A stretch of 32,923 nucleotides of DNA from Prevotella sp. CAG:732 (GCA_000436035.1 FR893299.1:1-32923); one strand, 5' to 3'; counted from the stretch's first letter, positions 1 through 8,376 are shown. Notes: generated by a model not told the origin, from the sequence alone. A program made the numbers and translations.

Positions 1-36
1 AAATCTTTCCCCCTAATTTATCGGGTGAGCCTTTTT

Positions 37-969
37 CTACCACTCATTGATGTCGGCGTGAGCCTCCACCTTATCCTCGATGTCATCGGGCAACTTAGAG
101 AAGAAGTCGTAACCCGTGATGCGCTCCACATCATCGATGGTATTGATGAAGTCGGTTTTCTTCTTGCCCTTCTGCGACTGGTTTCGACAGATGAAACCGA
201 TGGCTTTCGGAGTACCCTCCATGCAAAGCACCACCTTGAAGAAAGCCTCAGGCACCACCACCTTGTTCTTGCCTATCTTGCGATGCTGCTGGTTGAGGTA
301 GATAGGTCCACACACCACATACACCTTACCATATTTCTTAGCCCAAGCACGGCATTGCTGTTCGATGGAGTTCCACATACCACGGTTCAACCCACCATCT
401 TGCGGACACATATTGGTGATTCTGAAGCAATCCTCCATCGCCTTCTCGCTCCACTTGTTGTCGCCAGCCGGACACATGTGCCCTCTATCATATCCACTGT
501 TATAGTAATCAGAGAGATAGCCCTTAGGATCTGGCATGTCATCATCATCCCAGAAGTCCGTGCGCTGCACCTTGCCCGAAGCATGGTCGGCGGTGATAGA
601 CCAAGCCACCCAGTTAGGGTTTTTCATCTGATGATTGTAAGATACGGTATAGGAATAGCGATGCTTGATGGTTTCGGAGAGATTTTCCTTCGTATAGACG
701 GGGATTTCGACACCATCATACTTCGATGAAGCTGTAGGCGAAATCTCTTTTTCTTCATCCTGGGCATAAGAATCTCCATCGTTCGACTTGTCATCCGACA
801 CAGGATCGGAAGAAGCTTCCTTCGCCGACTTCTCCAGCTCCGAATAGATTTCCGAAGCGGCATCTTTCAACAACTTGCGTTCAGCCTTGCTTCCCGTACA
901 TCCCAACAAGAGCAAGAAAGCCGCAAAGAGAGGCATCAGTCTCAGCCTCATCCAATTCCATTTCTTCAT
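37..969 (-). CDS. DNA/RNA non-specific endonuclease, lipoprotein
   Basis: About 310 aa. A metal-dependent nuclease of the NUC1/NucA/EndoG (beta-beta-alpha metal) family, predicted to cut DNA and RNA outside the cytoplasm. The N-terminus is a basic, hydrophobic lipoprotein signal ending in a lipobox LLGC (Cys about residue 24), followed by an acidic, Ser-rich linker to about residue 85. The nuclease core carries the DRGH motif (about residues 161-164, catalytic His) and further on the metal-binding NxGxWNxxE block (Asn about 195, Glu about 203). I chose the ATG at 969 because it begins the classic MKKW-type signal; an ATG at 975 is equally possible, and a farther in-frame ATG at 1032 would bury the signal peptide. 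It is transcribed away from the neighbouring tRNA and stands alone. No Bacteroidota promoter was found upstream. Role is inferred as nutrient scavenging or DNA degradation. Confidence 0.88.
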   Translation of the reverse strand: MKKWNWMRLRLMPLFAAFLLLLGCTGSKAERKLLKDAASEIYSELEKSAKEASSDPVSDDKSNDGDSYAQDEEKEISPTASSKYDGVEIPVYTKENLSETIKHRYSYTVSYNHQMKNPNWVAWSITADHASGKVQRTDFWDDDDMPDPKGYLSDYYNSGYDRGHMCPAGDNKWSEKAMEDCFRITNMCPQDGGLNRGMWNSIEQQCRAWAKKYGKVYVVCGPIYLNQQHRKIGKNKVVVPEAFFKVVLCMEGTPKAIGFICRNQSQKGKKKTDFINTIDDVERITGYDFFSKLPDDIEDKVEAHADINEW

Positions 970-1060
970 AAACATATTGCTTTTTAATTGTTTTCTTTCA
1001 ACACATCTCCTCCCAGATACGTTTCGTTCCATTAGAAAATTCCTAAAAACTCCTAATATC

Positions 1061-1092
1061 TTTGTGAAATCGAAAACTTTCCCCTACCTTTG
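1061..1092 (+). promoter_or_regulatory. Promoter of tRNA-Pro
   Basis: TTTG (1061-1064), 20 bases, then TACCTTTG (1085-1092). This is an exact Bacteroidota housekeeping promoter, 22 bases before the tRNA. Confidence 0.8.
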
Positions 1093-1114
1093 CAGCACAA
1101 AAACCAAAAGGTTT

Positions 1115-1187
1115 CGGGATTTGGCGCAGTTGGTAGCGCACACGTCTGGGGGGCGCGAGGTCGCTGGTTCGAGTCCAGTAATCCCGA
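1115..1187 (+). tRNA. tRNA-Pro (anticodon GGG)
   Basis: 73 nt, folds as a full cloverleaf. Acceptor stem 1115-1121 with 1180-1186 (7 pairs), discriminator A1187. D stem GCGC/GCGC. Anticodon loop 1146-1152 with U33, anticodon GGG at 1148-1150 and G37. T stem 1163-1167/1175-1179 with loop TTCGAGT. The 3' CCA is not encoded. The anticodon stem 1141-1145/1153-1157 contains one A·C mismatch (A1142 with C1156) and one G·U. A functional promoter sits directly upstream. Confidence 0.95.
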
Positions 1188-1213
1188 CTATTTCAAGTTA
1201 AACGACTGAGCAA

Positions 1214-1244
1214 GAGAAATATTGCCTTTGCCAATATATTTCTC
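1214..1244 (+). terminator. Hairpin after tRNA-Pro
   Basis: GAGAAATATTG (1214-1224) pairs with CAATATATTTCTC (1232-1244) with a 2-base bulge and a 7-base loop. No U-run follows directly, so it may be a processing or weak termination structure for the tRNA transcript. Confidence 0.4.
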
Positions 1245-1310
1245 GGTGCAGAATCGGAACCCCTTTTTTCACGCTTAACAAACATTAACTAGATTTTCGT
1301 GCAAGATATT

Positions 1311-1340
1311 TTGTTTTCCTAGTTTATATGTGTAGTTTTG
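1311..1340 (+). promoter_or_regulatory. Promoter of lipoprotein gene
   Basis: TTTG (1311-1314), 18 bases, then TAGTTTTG (1333-1340). It leaves a leader of about 80 nt before the ATG at 1426. GCGTTTTTC (1343-1351) and GAAGAACGC (1363-1371) can pair at the start of the leader. Confidence 0.7.
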
Positions 1341-1425
1341 CAGCGTTTTTCTACAGATAGAGGAAGAACGCTAGCGAGAAGAAAGGACTAGAATACAAAC
1401 AATCATAAAATAACAAGAAAAAACA

Positions 1426-2088
1426 ATGAAGAAATTCAAATTACTTTCAGTAGTGGCAGTATGCCTTGCAGCATTCGCCTTCACATCATGTAACACAGGT
1501 GATGATACCTATAGCTATCTCCCCCTCGAACAGCAAAAGGCTTACCAGAGCAATATGGCCATGGCAGGTACTTACTCTGACATGAAGATCTTGTGGGACC
1601 ACAAGAACGATGCTGACGTCAAGAACCAGACGGACTCTGTTGACACACAAGTATCCATCAGCATGATTGGCGATAGCACCATGACTGTAAGAAACTTCCC
1701 AATAGCTAAGTTGGCAGAGCACATCAGCGATGCTGACTTGAAGGAGGCTATCTCAAAGGTTGAGCCACAGACCATCAAGATCAAGTATATGGTTTTGCCT
1801 AACAGCAACCAGTCCTTGGCATACATCTACGCTTGCCCTTCACCTATCAAGTTGAACCTCAACTATGGTGCAGACAACAAGTCACACGAGGTAGTATTGA
1901 ACTTCGGTTACAACGCATATTACTCAGGCTACTGCCAGTGGGGCACCAAGCAGATGGGCTTCCCATTCTACTTGTACAACATCTCGGTAGATGACAAGCA
2001 GACCAACTATATCTCTAATAGCATCAGCAGTGGCACCAAAACAGTAAGCTTTGCCATCCGCAACGCTTGGAAGAAGAAGAGCAATTAA
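1426..2088 (+). CDS. Small lipoprotein, DUF4840-like
   Basis: 220 aa. The N-terminus is a lipoprotein signal with lipobox FTSC (Cys22), so the mature protein should be lipid-anchored, in Bacteroidota often to the outer membrane. The rest is a compact, beta-rich, Asp/Ser/Thr-rich domain with no catalytic motif I recognise. It ends in a basic tail rich in Lys. Overall length and the pattern after the lipid Cys (SYLPL..QQKAYQ...GTYS) recall the DUF4840 lipoproteins of Bacteroidales, but this family name is from memory and uncertain. It has its own promoter and leader and is monocistronic, facing the xylE gene tail to tail. Function unknown. Confidence 0.8.
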   Translation: MKKFKLLSVVAVCLAAFAFTSCNTGDDTYSYLPLEQQKAYQSNMAMAGTYSDMKILWDHKNDADVKNQTDSVDTQVSISMIGDSTMTVRNFPIAKLAEHISDADLKEAISKVEPQTIKIKYMVLPNSNQSLAYIYACPSPIKLNLNYGADNKSHEVVLNFGYNAYYSGYCQWGTKQMGFPFYLYNISVDDKQTNYISNSISSGTKTVSFAIRNAWKKKSN

Positions 2089-2218
2089 AAAAACAGCACA
2101 AGATAAAGACCATATAATAAAACATTTTATAAGGTTCTTACAAGAAACAATACATCACAAATATGGTGCAATTTAGTTAATACTCTCTTAAATAAACTCA
2201 TTCGAAAGAAATGATAAA

Positions 2219-2247
2219 GGCGCAACCGTCGGGATGACGATTGCGCC
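2219..2247. terminator. Terminator between convergent lipoprotein and xylE genes
   Basis: 12-bp stem (2219-2230 with 2236-2247) and a 5-base loop. T-rich sequence lies on both sides, so it can act in both directions. The single mismatch (C2226·A2240 on the plus strand) becomes a G·U pair in the minus-strand RNA, so the fold is better for the xylE transcript. Confidence 0.75.
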
Positions 2248-2264
2248 TTATTTTATGTCCTTAA

Positions 2265-2296
2265 GCCATCCTGCCCTAAAGAGCGAGCAGGACGGC
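2265..2296 (-). other. Second hairpin 12 nt after xylE stop
   Basis: GCCATCCTGC (2265-2274) and GCAGGACGGC (2287-2296) form a 10-bp stem. The one plus-strand A·C mismatch is a G·U wobble in the minus-strand RNA. It is probably a 3'-end stabiliser ahead of the terminator at 2219-2247. Confidence 0.5.
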
Positions 2297-2307
2297 ATCA
2301 CGATGTC

Positions 2308-3759
2308 TTATTCTTTCTTCCAAAGCTTGGTCATATCCTCCAAGGTCTTGCCCTTGGTCTCTGGCACGAGCTTCCATACGAAGATGGCGGCAATGATACA
2401 GATCACTCCATACAAGCCGTAGGTAAACCAATAGCCCATACTATTGGCAAGTGGCACGAAGGAAGTGGAGACGATCCAGTTGAAAATCCACTGGAAGGCA
2501 ACGGCGATGGCAACGGCTGCACCACGGATGGTATTTGGGAATACCTCGGCGATGAGCACCCAGCAGATAGGCCCCCAAGAGAACATGAAGGATGCTGAAT
2601 ATACCATGATGGAAACCATGCAGAAGAGTTGCATGCTAGGATTGCCGAAGGTGATGGCAACACCGATAGCACCCAATGCCATACCGAGCGAACCGACGAT
2701 GAGCAAAGGTTTGCGGCCCAACTTCTCCACGGTGAAAATAGCCACGCAAGTGAAGCCCAGGTTGACGATACCATTGAACACGGTGAGCACCATAGGATTG
2801 TCGAAGCCCATTGCCTCATAGATACGAGGAGCATAGTAGAGCACGGCATTGATACCCACAGCCTGCTGGAATACAGAGAGCATCACGCCCACGAAGATGC
2901 AGAGGAAACCATAGGTCATCAACTTCTCGGTCTTCTCGGTCACGGTGTTCTTGATTTCGCTCAAGATATTCTCAGCCTCCAAGTCACCATTGATGCGAGT
3001 GAGCACATGCAAAGCCTTGTCGTCCTGACCTACCATGGCGAGATAGCGAGGAGTCTCTGGCACGAAGCAGATGAGCACGGCGAACAAGCCCGCTGGCACC
3101 ATCTCCGAACCGAACATATATCTCCAACCAGTCTCGATAGCCCATGCAGCCTCTCCTCCATTGAGAATCTCGTTCATACCATTGCCGATGCTCTGGATGG
3201 CAGGAGCAATGTGGTCGCCGAGGATGAAGAAGTTGACGAAATATACCACCAACTGACCGAAGATGATGGCAAACTGGTTCCAGCTCACGAGCATACCACG
3301 GATATTGCTAGGGGCAATCTCACCGATATACATCGGGCAGACGGCAGAAGCCAATCCCACGCCGACACCACCGATCACACGATAGATGTTGAACACGATG
3401 AGCAAGGTGAGGTTTGGTTTTCCCTCTGGGAGAACCATCGTCTCAGGACACATGGAACCCCATGCAGAGACGAAAAACATCACACCAGCGAAAATCAAGG
3501 TACGCTTACGTCCCCAGTTGGAAGCAAGCACACCTGAGAGCGCCGAACCGATGATACATCCGATCAAGGCACTCGAACTGGTGAAGCCATGCCAAAAGTC
3601 GGTATAGGTAAAGTCGGTGGCACCCATGAAGAATGCCTGCAAACCCTTTTCGGCACCCGAAATCACGGCGGTGTCATAGCCGAAAAGCAGACCGCCGAGT
3701 ACGGCGACCATCACAATTCTGATAAGATAGGCTTTAGAGCCCGTTTGATTTTGTTGCAT
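2308..3759 (-). CDS. xylE: D-xylose:H+ symporter (sugar porter MFS)
   Basis: 483 aa, 12 membrane segments, inner membrane. It aligns end to end with E. coli XylE as I remember it. Asp29 in GYDTAVISG corresponds to the proton-coupling D27. The xylose-contact residues are all kept: Gln162 (NQFAIIFGQ), Gln298/Gln299/Asn304 (FQQAVGIN), Asn333, Trp395 (SWGPICW), Gln423/Trp424. Sugar-porter signatures NWGRKR, PETPRYL and C-terminal PETKGKTLE are present. The start is the ATG at 3759; an in-frame ATG 114 bases upstream adds a non-conserved extension. No xylA/xylB lies next to it. Xylose is inferred from the contact residues; arabinose or glucose remain possible. No promoter of the usual form was found upstream. 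Confidence 0.9.
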   Translation of the reverse strand: MQQNQTGSKAYLIRIVMVAVLGGLLFGYDTAVISGAEKGLQAFFMGATDFTYTDFWHGFTSSSALIGCIIGSALSGVLASNWGRKRTLIFAGVMFFVSAWGSMCPETMVLPEGKPNLTLLIVFNIYRVIGGVGVGLASAVCPMYIGEIAPSNIRGMLVSWNQFAIIFGQLVVYFVNFFILGDHIAPAIQSIGNGMNEILNGGEAAWAIETGWRYMFGSEMVPAGLFAVLICFVPETPRYLAMVGQDDKALHVLTRINGDLEAENILSEIKNTVTEKTEKLMTYGFLCIFVGVMLSVFQQAVGINAVLYYAPRIYEAMGFDNPMVLTVFNGIVNLGFTCVAIFTVEKLGRKPLLIVGSLGMALGAIGVAITFGNPSMQLFCMVSIMVYSASFMFSWGPICWVLIAEVFPNTIRGAAVAIAVAFQWIFNWIVSTSFVPLANSMGYWFTYGLYGVICIIAAIFVWKLVPETKGKTLEDMTKLWKKE

Positions 3760-3932
3760 AATTATATAGGTTTTAAATTTATGTTCTAACGATATCGAGA
3801 ATAGCATTTCTCCATGAGGAGATGAGAACATTATATTTTCAAGTAGTCTCTTTGAAAAAACGTCCTTTTGCATCTGATATTACATGATTTCTTATTAAAT
3901 AATACGTCAAATCTTCGTTTTTCCCCCATTTT

Positions 3933-3964
3933 TTTGCATTTCCCCCTATTTTTTCGTATTTTTG
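3933..3964 (+). promoter_or_regulatory. Promoter of metF operon
   Basis: TTTG (3933-3936), 20 bases, then TATTTTTG (3957-3964). Transcription should start near 3970, giving a leader of about 60 nt before metF. Confidence 0.75.
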
Positions 3965-3974
3965 CAAACAAATA

Positions 3975-4000
3975 CGCCCATACTTGTATCATGTATGGCG
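3975..4000 (+). promoter_or_regulatory. Leader hairpin or operator of metF
   Basis: CGCCCATAC (3975-3983) pairs with GTATGGCG (3993-4000) with one bulged C and a 9-base loop, within a few bases of the predicted transcription start. It could be a DNA operator or a 5' RNA stem-loop. No known riboswitch consensus is recognised. Confidence 0.4.
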
Positions 4001-4031
4001 ATGACAACACCATATAATTCAATAAGAAGAT

Positions 4032-4988
4032 ATGAACATAGCAGAATTTTTAGATAAAGAAGGAGACAAGAAGGGATTCTCTTTCGAGGTTCTTCCTCCA
4101 TTGAAGGGCAATGGCACGGCGGCTCTCTTCCGCACCATCGACTCCTTGAAAGAGTTTGGTCCTCGCTTCATCAACATCACCACTCATCATAGCGAGTATG
4201 TGTATAAGGAGCTGGAGAACGGCTTGCTCACTCGCCAACGTGTGCGCCGCCGTCCGGGTACGGTTGCCATCGCTGGTGCTATCCAGGACAAGTACGACAT
4301 CCCTGTCATCCCTCACGTCATCTGTAGTGGTGCCAGCAAGGAAGACATCGAGTATGAGTTGCTCGACCTTCAGTTCCTCGGCATCAGCAATGTGCTCTTG
4401 CTCCGTGGTGACAAGGCGAAGGAAGACCGCCAGTTTGCCCCAACCCCTAATGGTCATGCCCATGCCACCGACCTCTTGAAGCAGGTGGCACAGTTCAACG
4501 AGGGTTTCTTTGCCGATGGCACTCCTATCAAGCACCCTGGCGAGAAGTTCTGCTATGGCGTGGCTTGCTACCCTGAGAAGCACGAGGAAGCTCCCAACTT
4601 GGAGATGGACATGCAGCACCTCTTGGAGAAGCAGCAGCTCGGTGCATCTTATGCCGTCACACAGCTCTTCTACGACAACGAGAAGTTCTACCAGTTTGTG
4701 GAGAAGGCTCGACAGATGGGCGTCACGATTCCTATCATCCCTGCCCTCAAGCCATTCGCCAAGCTCTCCCAGCTCACCGTCGTGCCTAAGACCTTCCATT
4801 GCGACATCCCAGAGGCACTCGCCCAGGAGGTATTGAAGTGCAAGACCGATGAGGATGCCAAGGCACTCGGCATTGAGTGGACCACGGCACAGGTGAAAGA
4901 CCTCTTCGCACATGGTTACAACAATGTGCATTTCTTCACCGTATCAGCCGTAGATAGTGTGAAGCAGATTGCAAAAACTTTATTCTAA
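4032..4988 (+). CDS. metF: 5,10-methylenetetrahydrofolate reductase
   Basis: 318 aa, TIM-barrel flavoenzyme. It reduces 5,10-methylene-THF to 5-methyl-THF with NAD(P)H and FAD, supplying methyl groups for methionine synthesis in the cytoplasm. Seen: FEVLPP with Glu19 (equivalent of the catalytic Glu28 of E. coli MetF), the FAD-binding LLRGD block (Asp127), and later VTQLFYDN and IPALKPF segments typical of the family. Length is close to the usual 290-320 aa. ATG start at 4032, after an A-rich stretch. The next gene (holB) starts 9 bases after the stop, so the two are almost certainly co-transcribed although functionally unrelated. It diverges from xylE. Confidence 0.97.
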   Translation: MNIAEFLDKEGDKKGFSFEVLPPLKGNGTAALFRTIDSLKEFGPRFINITTHHSEYVYKELENGLLTRQRVRRRPGTVAIAGAIQDKYDIPVIPHVICSGASKEDIEYELLDLQFLGISNVLLLRGDKAKEDRQFAPTPNGHAHATDLLKQVAQFNEGFFADGTPIKHPGEKFCYGVACYPEKHEEAPNLEMDMQHLLEKQQLGASYAVTQLFYDNEKFYQFVEKARQMGVTIPIIPALKPFAKLSQLTVVPKTFHCDIPEALAQEVLKCKTDEDAKALGIEWTTAQVKDLFAHGYNNVHFFTVSAVDSVKQIAKTLF

Positions 4989-4997
4989 AATAAAAAA

Positions 4998-6164
4998 ATG
5001 TCGATTCATGAAGTCATAGGTCAGAAGGAAGTATGGGGACGCCTCATGCAGATGGTGGAGGAGAACCGAATCCCCCACGCCTTGCTATTCTGCGGTCCGA
5101 GAGGATGCGGCAAGATGGCGACGGCATTGGCTTTTGCCAGTTATCTGATGGGCGAGCGTGACGAAGCCAACCTGGCACCGGGGGAATCCCTCTCCGATGA
5201 ACTGCGCCGAGCCAAGGCGATGCTCAAGAAGTGGGAACATCCCGACCTCCACTTCACCTACCCCACCATCAAGACTTCGGATATGCCTAGCGACCACAAG
5301 CCGGTGAGCGATGACTTCGCCACCCAGTGGAGAGAGATGCTTGCCAAGGGTCCCTACTTCCAGATAGACGAATGGATGAGACGCATCGGCAAGACCGACA
5401 CCGACCTCAACAAGCAAGCCATCATCACGGCAGAGGAAGCCGACGACATCTCGCACAAGCTCAACTTCAAGTCGGTGATGGGCGGCTACAAGGTGAGCCT
5501 TATCTGGCTTCCCGAGCGTATGAACCTGCCTAGCGCCAACAAGATACTGAAACTCTTGGAGGAACCTCCTTCGAAGACCTTCTTCATCATGGTGAGCGAG
5601 GAACCGGAACTCCTCTTGGAGACCATCCGAAGCCGTACCCAGCGCATCGACTTCAAGAAGATAGACGACGAGAGCCTGGAGCAAGCACTTATCGAGCGCC
5701 GAGCCTTGGAGCCAAATATGGCGCATCGCATCGCGCGCATCGCCCATGGCAATTGGAATGCAGCCCTGGAGGAACTTGATTCCGGCAATGAGAATCGCCA
5801 GCATCTCGATATGTTTATCATGCTGATGCGACTCGCCTACATGCGCAACATCCACGACCTGAAGAAGTGGAGCGAGGTGGTGGCTACCTTCGGACGAGAG
5901 AAGCAGAAGCGTATGCTCGATTACTTCAACCACATGGTGAGGGAAAGCTTCATGTACAATTTCCGCAACGAGGAACTCACTTACATGACGCAAGAGGAAG
6001 AGGAATTCGCCCGAAACTTCGCCCGATTCATCGACGAGGCGAACGTCATCGACATCTTCAACCTCTTCGATGAGTGCAAGCGATTCATCGGTCAGAATGC
6101 CAATGCCAAGATTGTCTTCTTCGACCTCGCACTCAAAATCATCGTCCTGCTCATTAGGAAGTGA
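4998..6164 (+). CDS. holB: DNA polymerase III subunit delta'
   Basis: 388 aa, AAA+ subunit of the clamp loader. Seen: N-terminal IGQ box (residues 7-9), Walker A GPRGCGKM (33-40) in which the usual T/S after Lys is Met, and an SRTQ stretch corresponding to the SRC motif of clamp loaders. The four-Cys zinc module found in many DnaX/delta' proteins is absent. The imperfect Walker A fits delta', which in E. coli does not hydrolyse ATP; that comparison is family knowledge. An insert at about residues 55-95 containing KKWEHPDLHF and YPT is typical of Bacteroidota delta'. It sits 9 bases after metF and 99 bases before ricT. Confidence 0.93.
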   Translation: MSIHEVIGQKEVWGRLMQMVEENRIPHALLFCGPRGCGKMATALAFASYLMGERDEANLAPGESLSDELRRAKAMLKKWEHPDLHFTYPTIKTSDMPSDHKPVSDDFATQWREMLAKGPYFQIDEWMRRIGKTDTDLNKQAIITAEEADDISHKLNFKSVMGGYKVSLIWLPERMNLPSANKILKLLEEPPSKTFFIMVSEEPELLLETIRSRTQRIDFKKIDDESLEQALIERRALEPNMAHRIARIAHGNWNAALEELDSGNENRQHLDMFIMLMRLAYMRNIHDLKKWSEVVATFGREKQKRMLDYFNHMVRESFMYNFRNEELTYMTQEEEEFARNFARFIDEANVIDIFNLFDECKRFIGQNANAKIVFFDLALKIIVLLIRK

Positions 6165-6263
6165 CATCAATCATATAATCAATATAACCCCAAGGATGAT
6201 AACGATGGCACAAGCCTCATTATTCATTCTTAATTATTAATTCTTAATTTAAAAAAACGCAGC

Positions 6264-7775
6264 GTGGATTACAAAGATATGAAATTCAGAATGTGGCATG
6301 GTTGTGACCGTGGACTTTGTTGTAAAGCCGCTGGTCGCCAAGACCGCCAACTGAATACCTACGACTGGCTTGCCGACGTACCGGGCAATGCCGAGAGCAC
6401 CGACCTCGTGGAGGTGCAGTTCAAGAATACCCGCAAGGGATATTATCATAATGTCAACAACCTCGACCTCAAGAAGGGCGACGTGGTGGCTGTAGAGGCT
6501 AGTCCTGGACACGACATCGGTGTGGTAACTCTCACCGGAAGACTGGTGAAGCTTCAAATCAAGAAAGCCAACCTCAAGTCATCCGACGACATCAAGCGCA
6601 TCTACCGCATCGCCAAGCCTGTAGATATCGAGAAGTGCAAGGAGGCGAAGAGCCGTGAGCATGGCACGATGATACAGAGCCGACAGATCGCCAAAGACCT
6701 CGGTCTGAAGATGAAGATCGGTGACGTGGAATACCAAGGCGATGGCAACAAGGCGATATTCTACTACATCGCCGACGAACGTGTCGATTTCCGTCAACTC
6801 ATCAAGGTGCTCGCCGATACCTTCCATGTTCGTATCGAGATGAAGCAGATCGGTGCTCGACAAGAGGCTGGTCGCATCGGTGGTACCGGACCTTGCGGAC
6901 GCGAGCTTTGTTGCGCCACTTGGATGAAGAACTTCGTGAGCGTGAGCACCAATGCCGCACGCTACCAGGACATCTCGCTCAATCCTCAGAAGCTTGCCGG
7001 TATGTGCGCCAAGTTGAAGTGCTGCCTCAACTATGAGGTGGACAACTATGTGGAGGCTAGCAAGAAGATTCCTGCACGTGACATTGTCTTGCAGACCGTC
7101 GATGGCGACTTCCACCAGTTTAAGACCGACATCTTGGCTGGTCTCATCACCTACTCATCCGACAAGAACATGGCTTCCAACTTGGAGACCATCACGGCAG
7201 AGCGTGCGATGGAAATCATTGAGATGAATCGTCGTGGCGAGAAACCTCTCAGCCTCATGGAGAATGGCAAGGTGAAGGAGAAGCCAAAGTCTGCCGACCT
7301 TCTTGCCGAAGCAGACCTCAGCCGATTCGACAAGGCGAAGAGAAAGAAAAAGAACAATAATAGAAATCGCAACAACCGCCCACAGGGAGAGAGAAACCAG
7401 CAGGGTGATAGAAGCCAGCAGGGCAATGCTTTCCAGGGAGAGAGAAACCAGCAAGGCAATGCTTTCCAGGGAGAGAGAAACCAGCAAGGCAATGCTCCTC
7501 AGGGAGAGAGAGGGCAGCAGGGCAATGCTTTCCAGGGAGAAAGAAGCCAGCAAGGCAATGCTCCGCAAGGCGAAAGAGGCGAACGTAGAAATAATAGACA
7601 AAACAACAATCGCCGTCGTGACAACCGAAACCGAGGTGAGCGCAGACAAGGCGAACGCCCTCAAAACAACCGCCCACAAGGTGAGCGTCAGCAAGGCGAA
7701 CGTCCTCAAAACAATCGCCCACAAGGCGAGCGACCTCAAGGCGACAATCGCCCTCAACCTCAGCAAGGCGAATAA
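6264..7775 (+). CDS. ricT: PSP1/RicT family protein with repetitive Gln/Arg/Gly tail
   Basis: 503 aa. Residues about 1-300 are a PSP1 (YaaT/RicT) domain. Cysteines sit in three clusters: Cys14/19/20 (GCDRGLCC), Cys211/216/217 (GPCGRELCC) and Cys248/253/254 (CAKLKCC). In Bacillus, RicT with RicA and RicF carries [4Fe-4S] clusters and affects RNA processing and development; the Cys pattern here is consistent with cluster binding. From about residue 335 the protein is low-complexity, basic and disordered, with five 11-residue repeats and then 15-residue GERPQNNRPQ repeats. The start used is GTG at 6264; ATG at 6279 is the alternative. It is followed 27 bases later by gldH, a pairing I recall from Bacteroidota genomes. 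The tail length probably varies between strains. Confidence 0.9.
   Translation: MDYKDMKFRMWHGCDRGLCCKAAGRQDRQLNTYDWLADVPGNAESTDLVEVQFKNTRKGYYHNVNNLDLKKGDVVAVEASPGHDIGVVTLTGRLVKLQIKKANLKSSDDIKRIYRIAKPVDIEKCKEAKSREHGTMIQSRQIAKDLGLKMKIGDVEYQGDGNKAIFYYIADERVDFRQLIKVLADTFHVRIEMKQIGARQEAGRIGGTGPCGRELCCATWMKNFVSVSTNAARYQDISLNPQKLAGMCAKLKCCLNYEVDNYVEASKKIPARDIVLQTVDGDFHQFKTDILAGLITYSSDKNMASNLETITAERAMEIIEMNRRGEKPLSLMENGKVKEKPKSADLLAEADLSRFDKAKRKKKNNNRNRNNRPQGERNQQGDRSQQGNAFQGERNQQGNAFQGERNQQGNAPQGERGQQGNAFQGERSQQGNAPQGERGERRNNRQNNNRRRDNRNRGERRQGERPQNNRPQGERQQGERPQNNRPQGERPQGDNRPQPQQGE
7422..7586 (+). repeat. Five 33-bp tandem repeats inside ricT
   Basis: Units begin at 7422, 7455, 7488, 7521 and 7554, exactly 33 bp apart. 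Each encodes GNA(F/P)QGER(N/G/S)QQ or a close variant. Units 1 and 2 are nearly identical in DNA, which points to recent slippage or recombination. The period is a multiple of three, so copy-number changes keep the reading frame. Confidence 0.95.
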
Positions 7776-7802
7776 GGAAACAAATAGCAGGGAGAATAAG
7801 AA

Positions 7803-8366
7803 ATGAAAAGATTATTCTACACCTTATTAATAATAGGGAGCCTTAGCTTGTCGATGATGGTTACATCCTGCAAGGAGTCAACGGTATATTACAAATATGC
7901 CCACACTCCTATTGCTGGATGGGAGAAGAACGACACACTCTCGTTTGCCATTCCTCCATTGACCTCCACCGGGCTCTATCAAGAGAATCTGGGCTTGCGC
8001 ATCACGGGTGCCTATCCTTTCATGGGCATCACGCTGATCGTAGAGCAAGAAATCTTCCCTAACCAGGAGAGCAAGAAGGAGAAGGAAGAAAGAAACAAGT
8101 TGCAAATCATGGGTGTCAAGAGCCATCAAGCCAAGAAAGTCGCCCATGGGGAAAGGATCGTCAAGCTCGATACCATCCAGTGCAACCTCATCAATAAGGA
8201 TGGCGTGACAACAGGTCAGGGAATCAGTTATTACCAATACAACTTCCCCATCAACCTGTATCACTTCAACGAGAATGACTCCATCCACATCATGATTCGC
8301 CACGACATGAAGCGAGAAATCCTTCCTGGCATCAGCGACATCGGAATCAAACTCGAAAAACGTTGA
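7803..8366 (+). CDS. gldH: GldH-type lipoprotein
   Basis: 187 aa. Lipoprotein signal with lipobox VTSC (Cys23). The mature part matches the GldH family, a lipoprotein first described as needed for gliding in Flavobacterium and found widely in Bacteroidota that do not glide. Seen: VYYKYAHTP after the lipid Cys, WEKNDTLSF, TGLYQENLGLRITGAYPF, and a C-terminal NENDSIHIMIRHDMKREILPG segment. In non-motile gut species its role is unclear; a link to cell-envelope or type IX secretion functions is inference from the family. It is last in the metF-holB-ricT-gldH run and is followed by a strong terminator. Confidence 0.88.
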   Translation: MKRLFYTLLIIGSLSLSMMVTSCKESTVYYKYAHTPIAGWEKNDTLSFAIPPLTSTGLYQENLGLRITGAYPFMGITLIVEQEIFPNQESKKEKEERNKLQIMGVKSHQAKKVAHGERIVKLDTIQCNLINKDGVTTGQGISYYQYNFPINLYHFNENDSIHIMIRHDMKREILPGISDIGIKLEKR

Positions 8367-8376
8367 GAACATACCA

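Noticed and set aside
975..1032. Longer N-terminus for the endonuclease from the ATG at 1032
   Set aside because: It would place 21 charged residues before the lipoprotein signal; the internal ATG gives a normal signal peptide.
3998..4007. GCGATGACAA near metF as a fifth dispersed repeat
   Set aside because: Only 10 bases match, within the metF leader hairpin; no similarity beyond.
7303..7806. 167-codon plus-strand frame overlapping the ricT repeats
   Set aside because: The 33-bp period keeps all frames open; the frame lacks a domain and is explained by the repeat.
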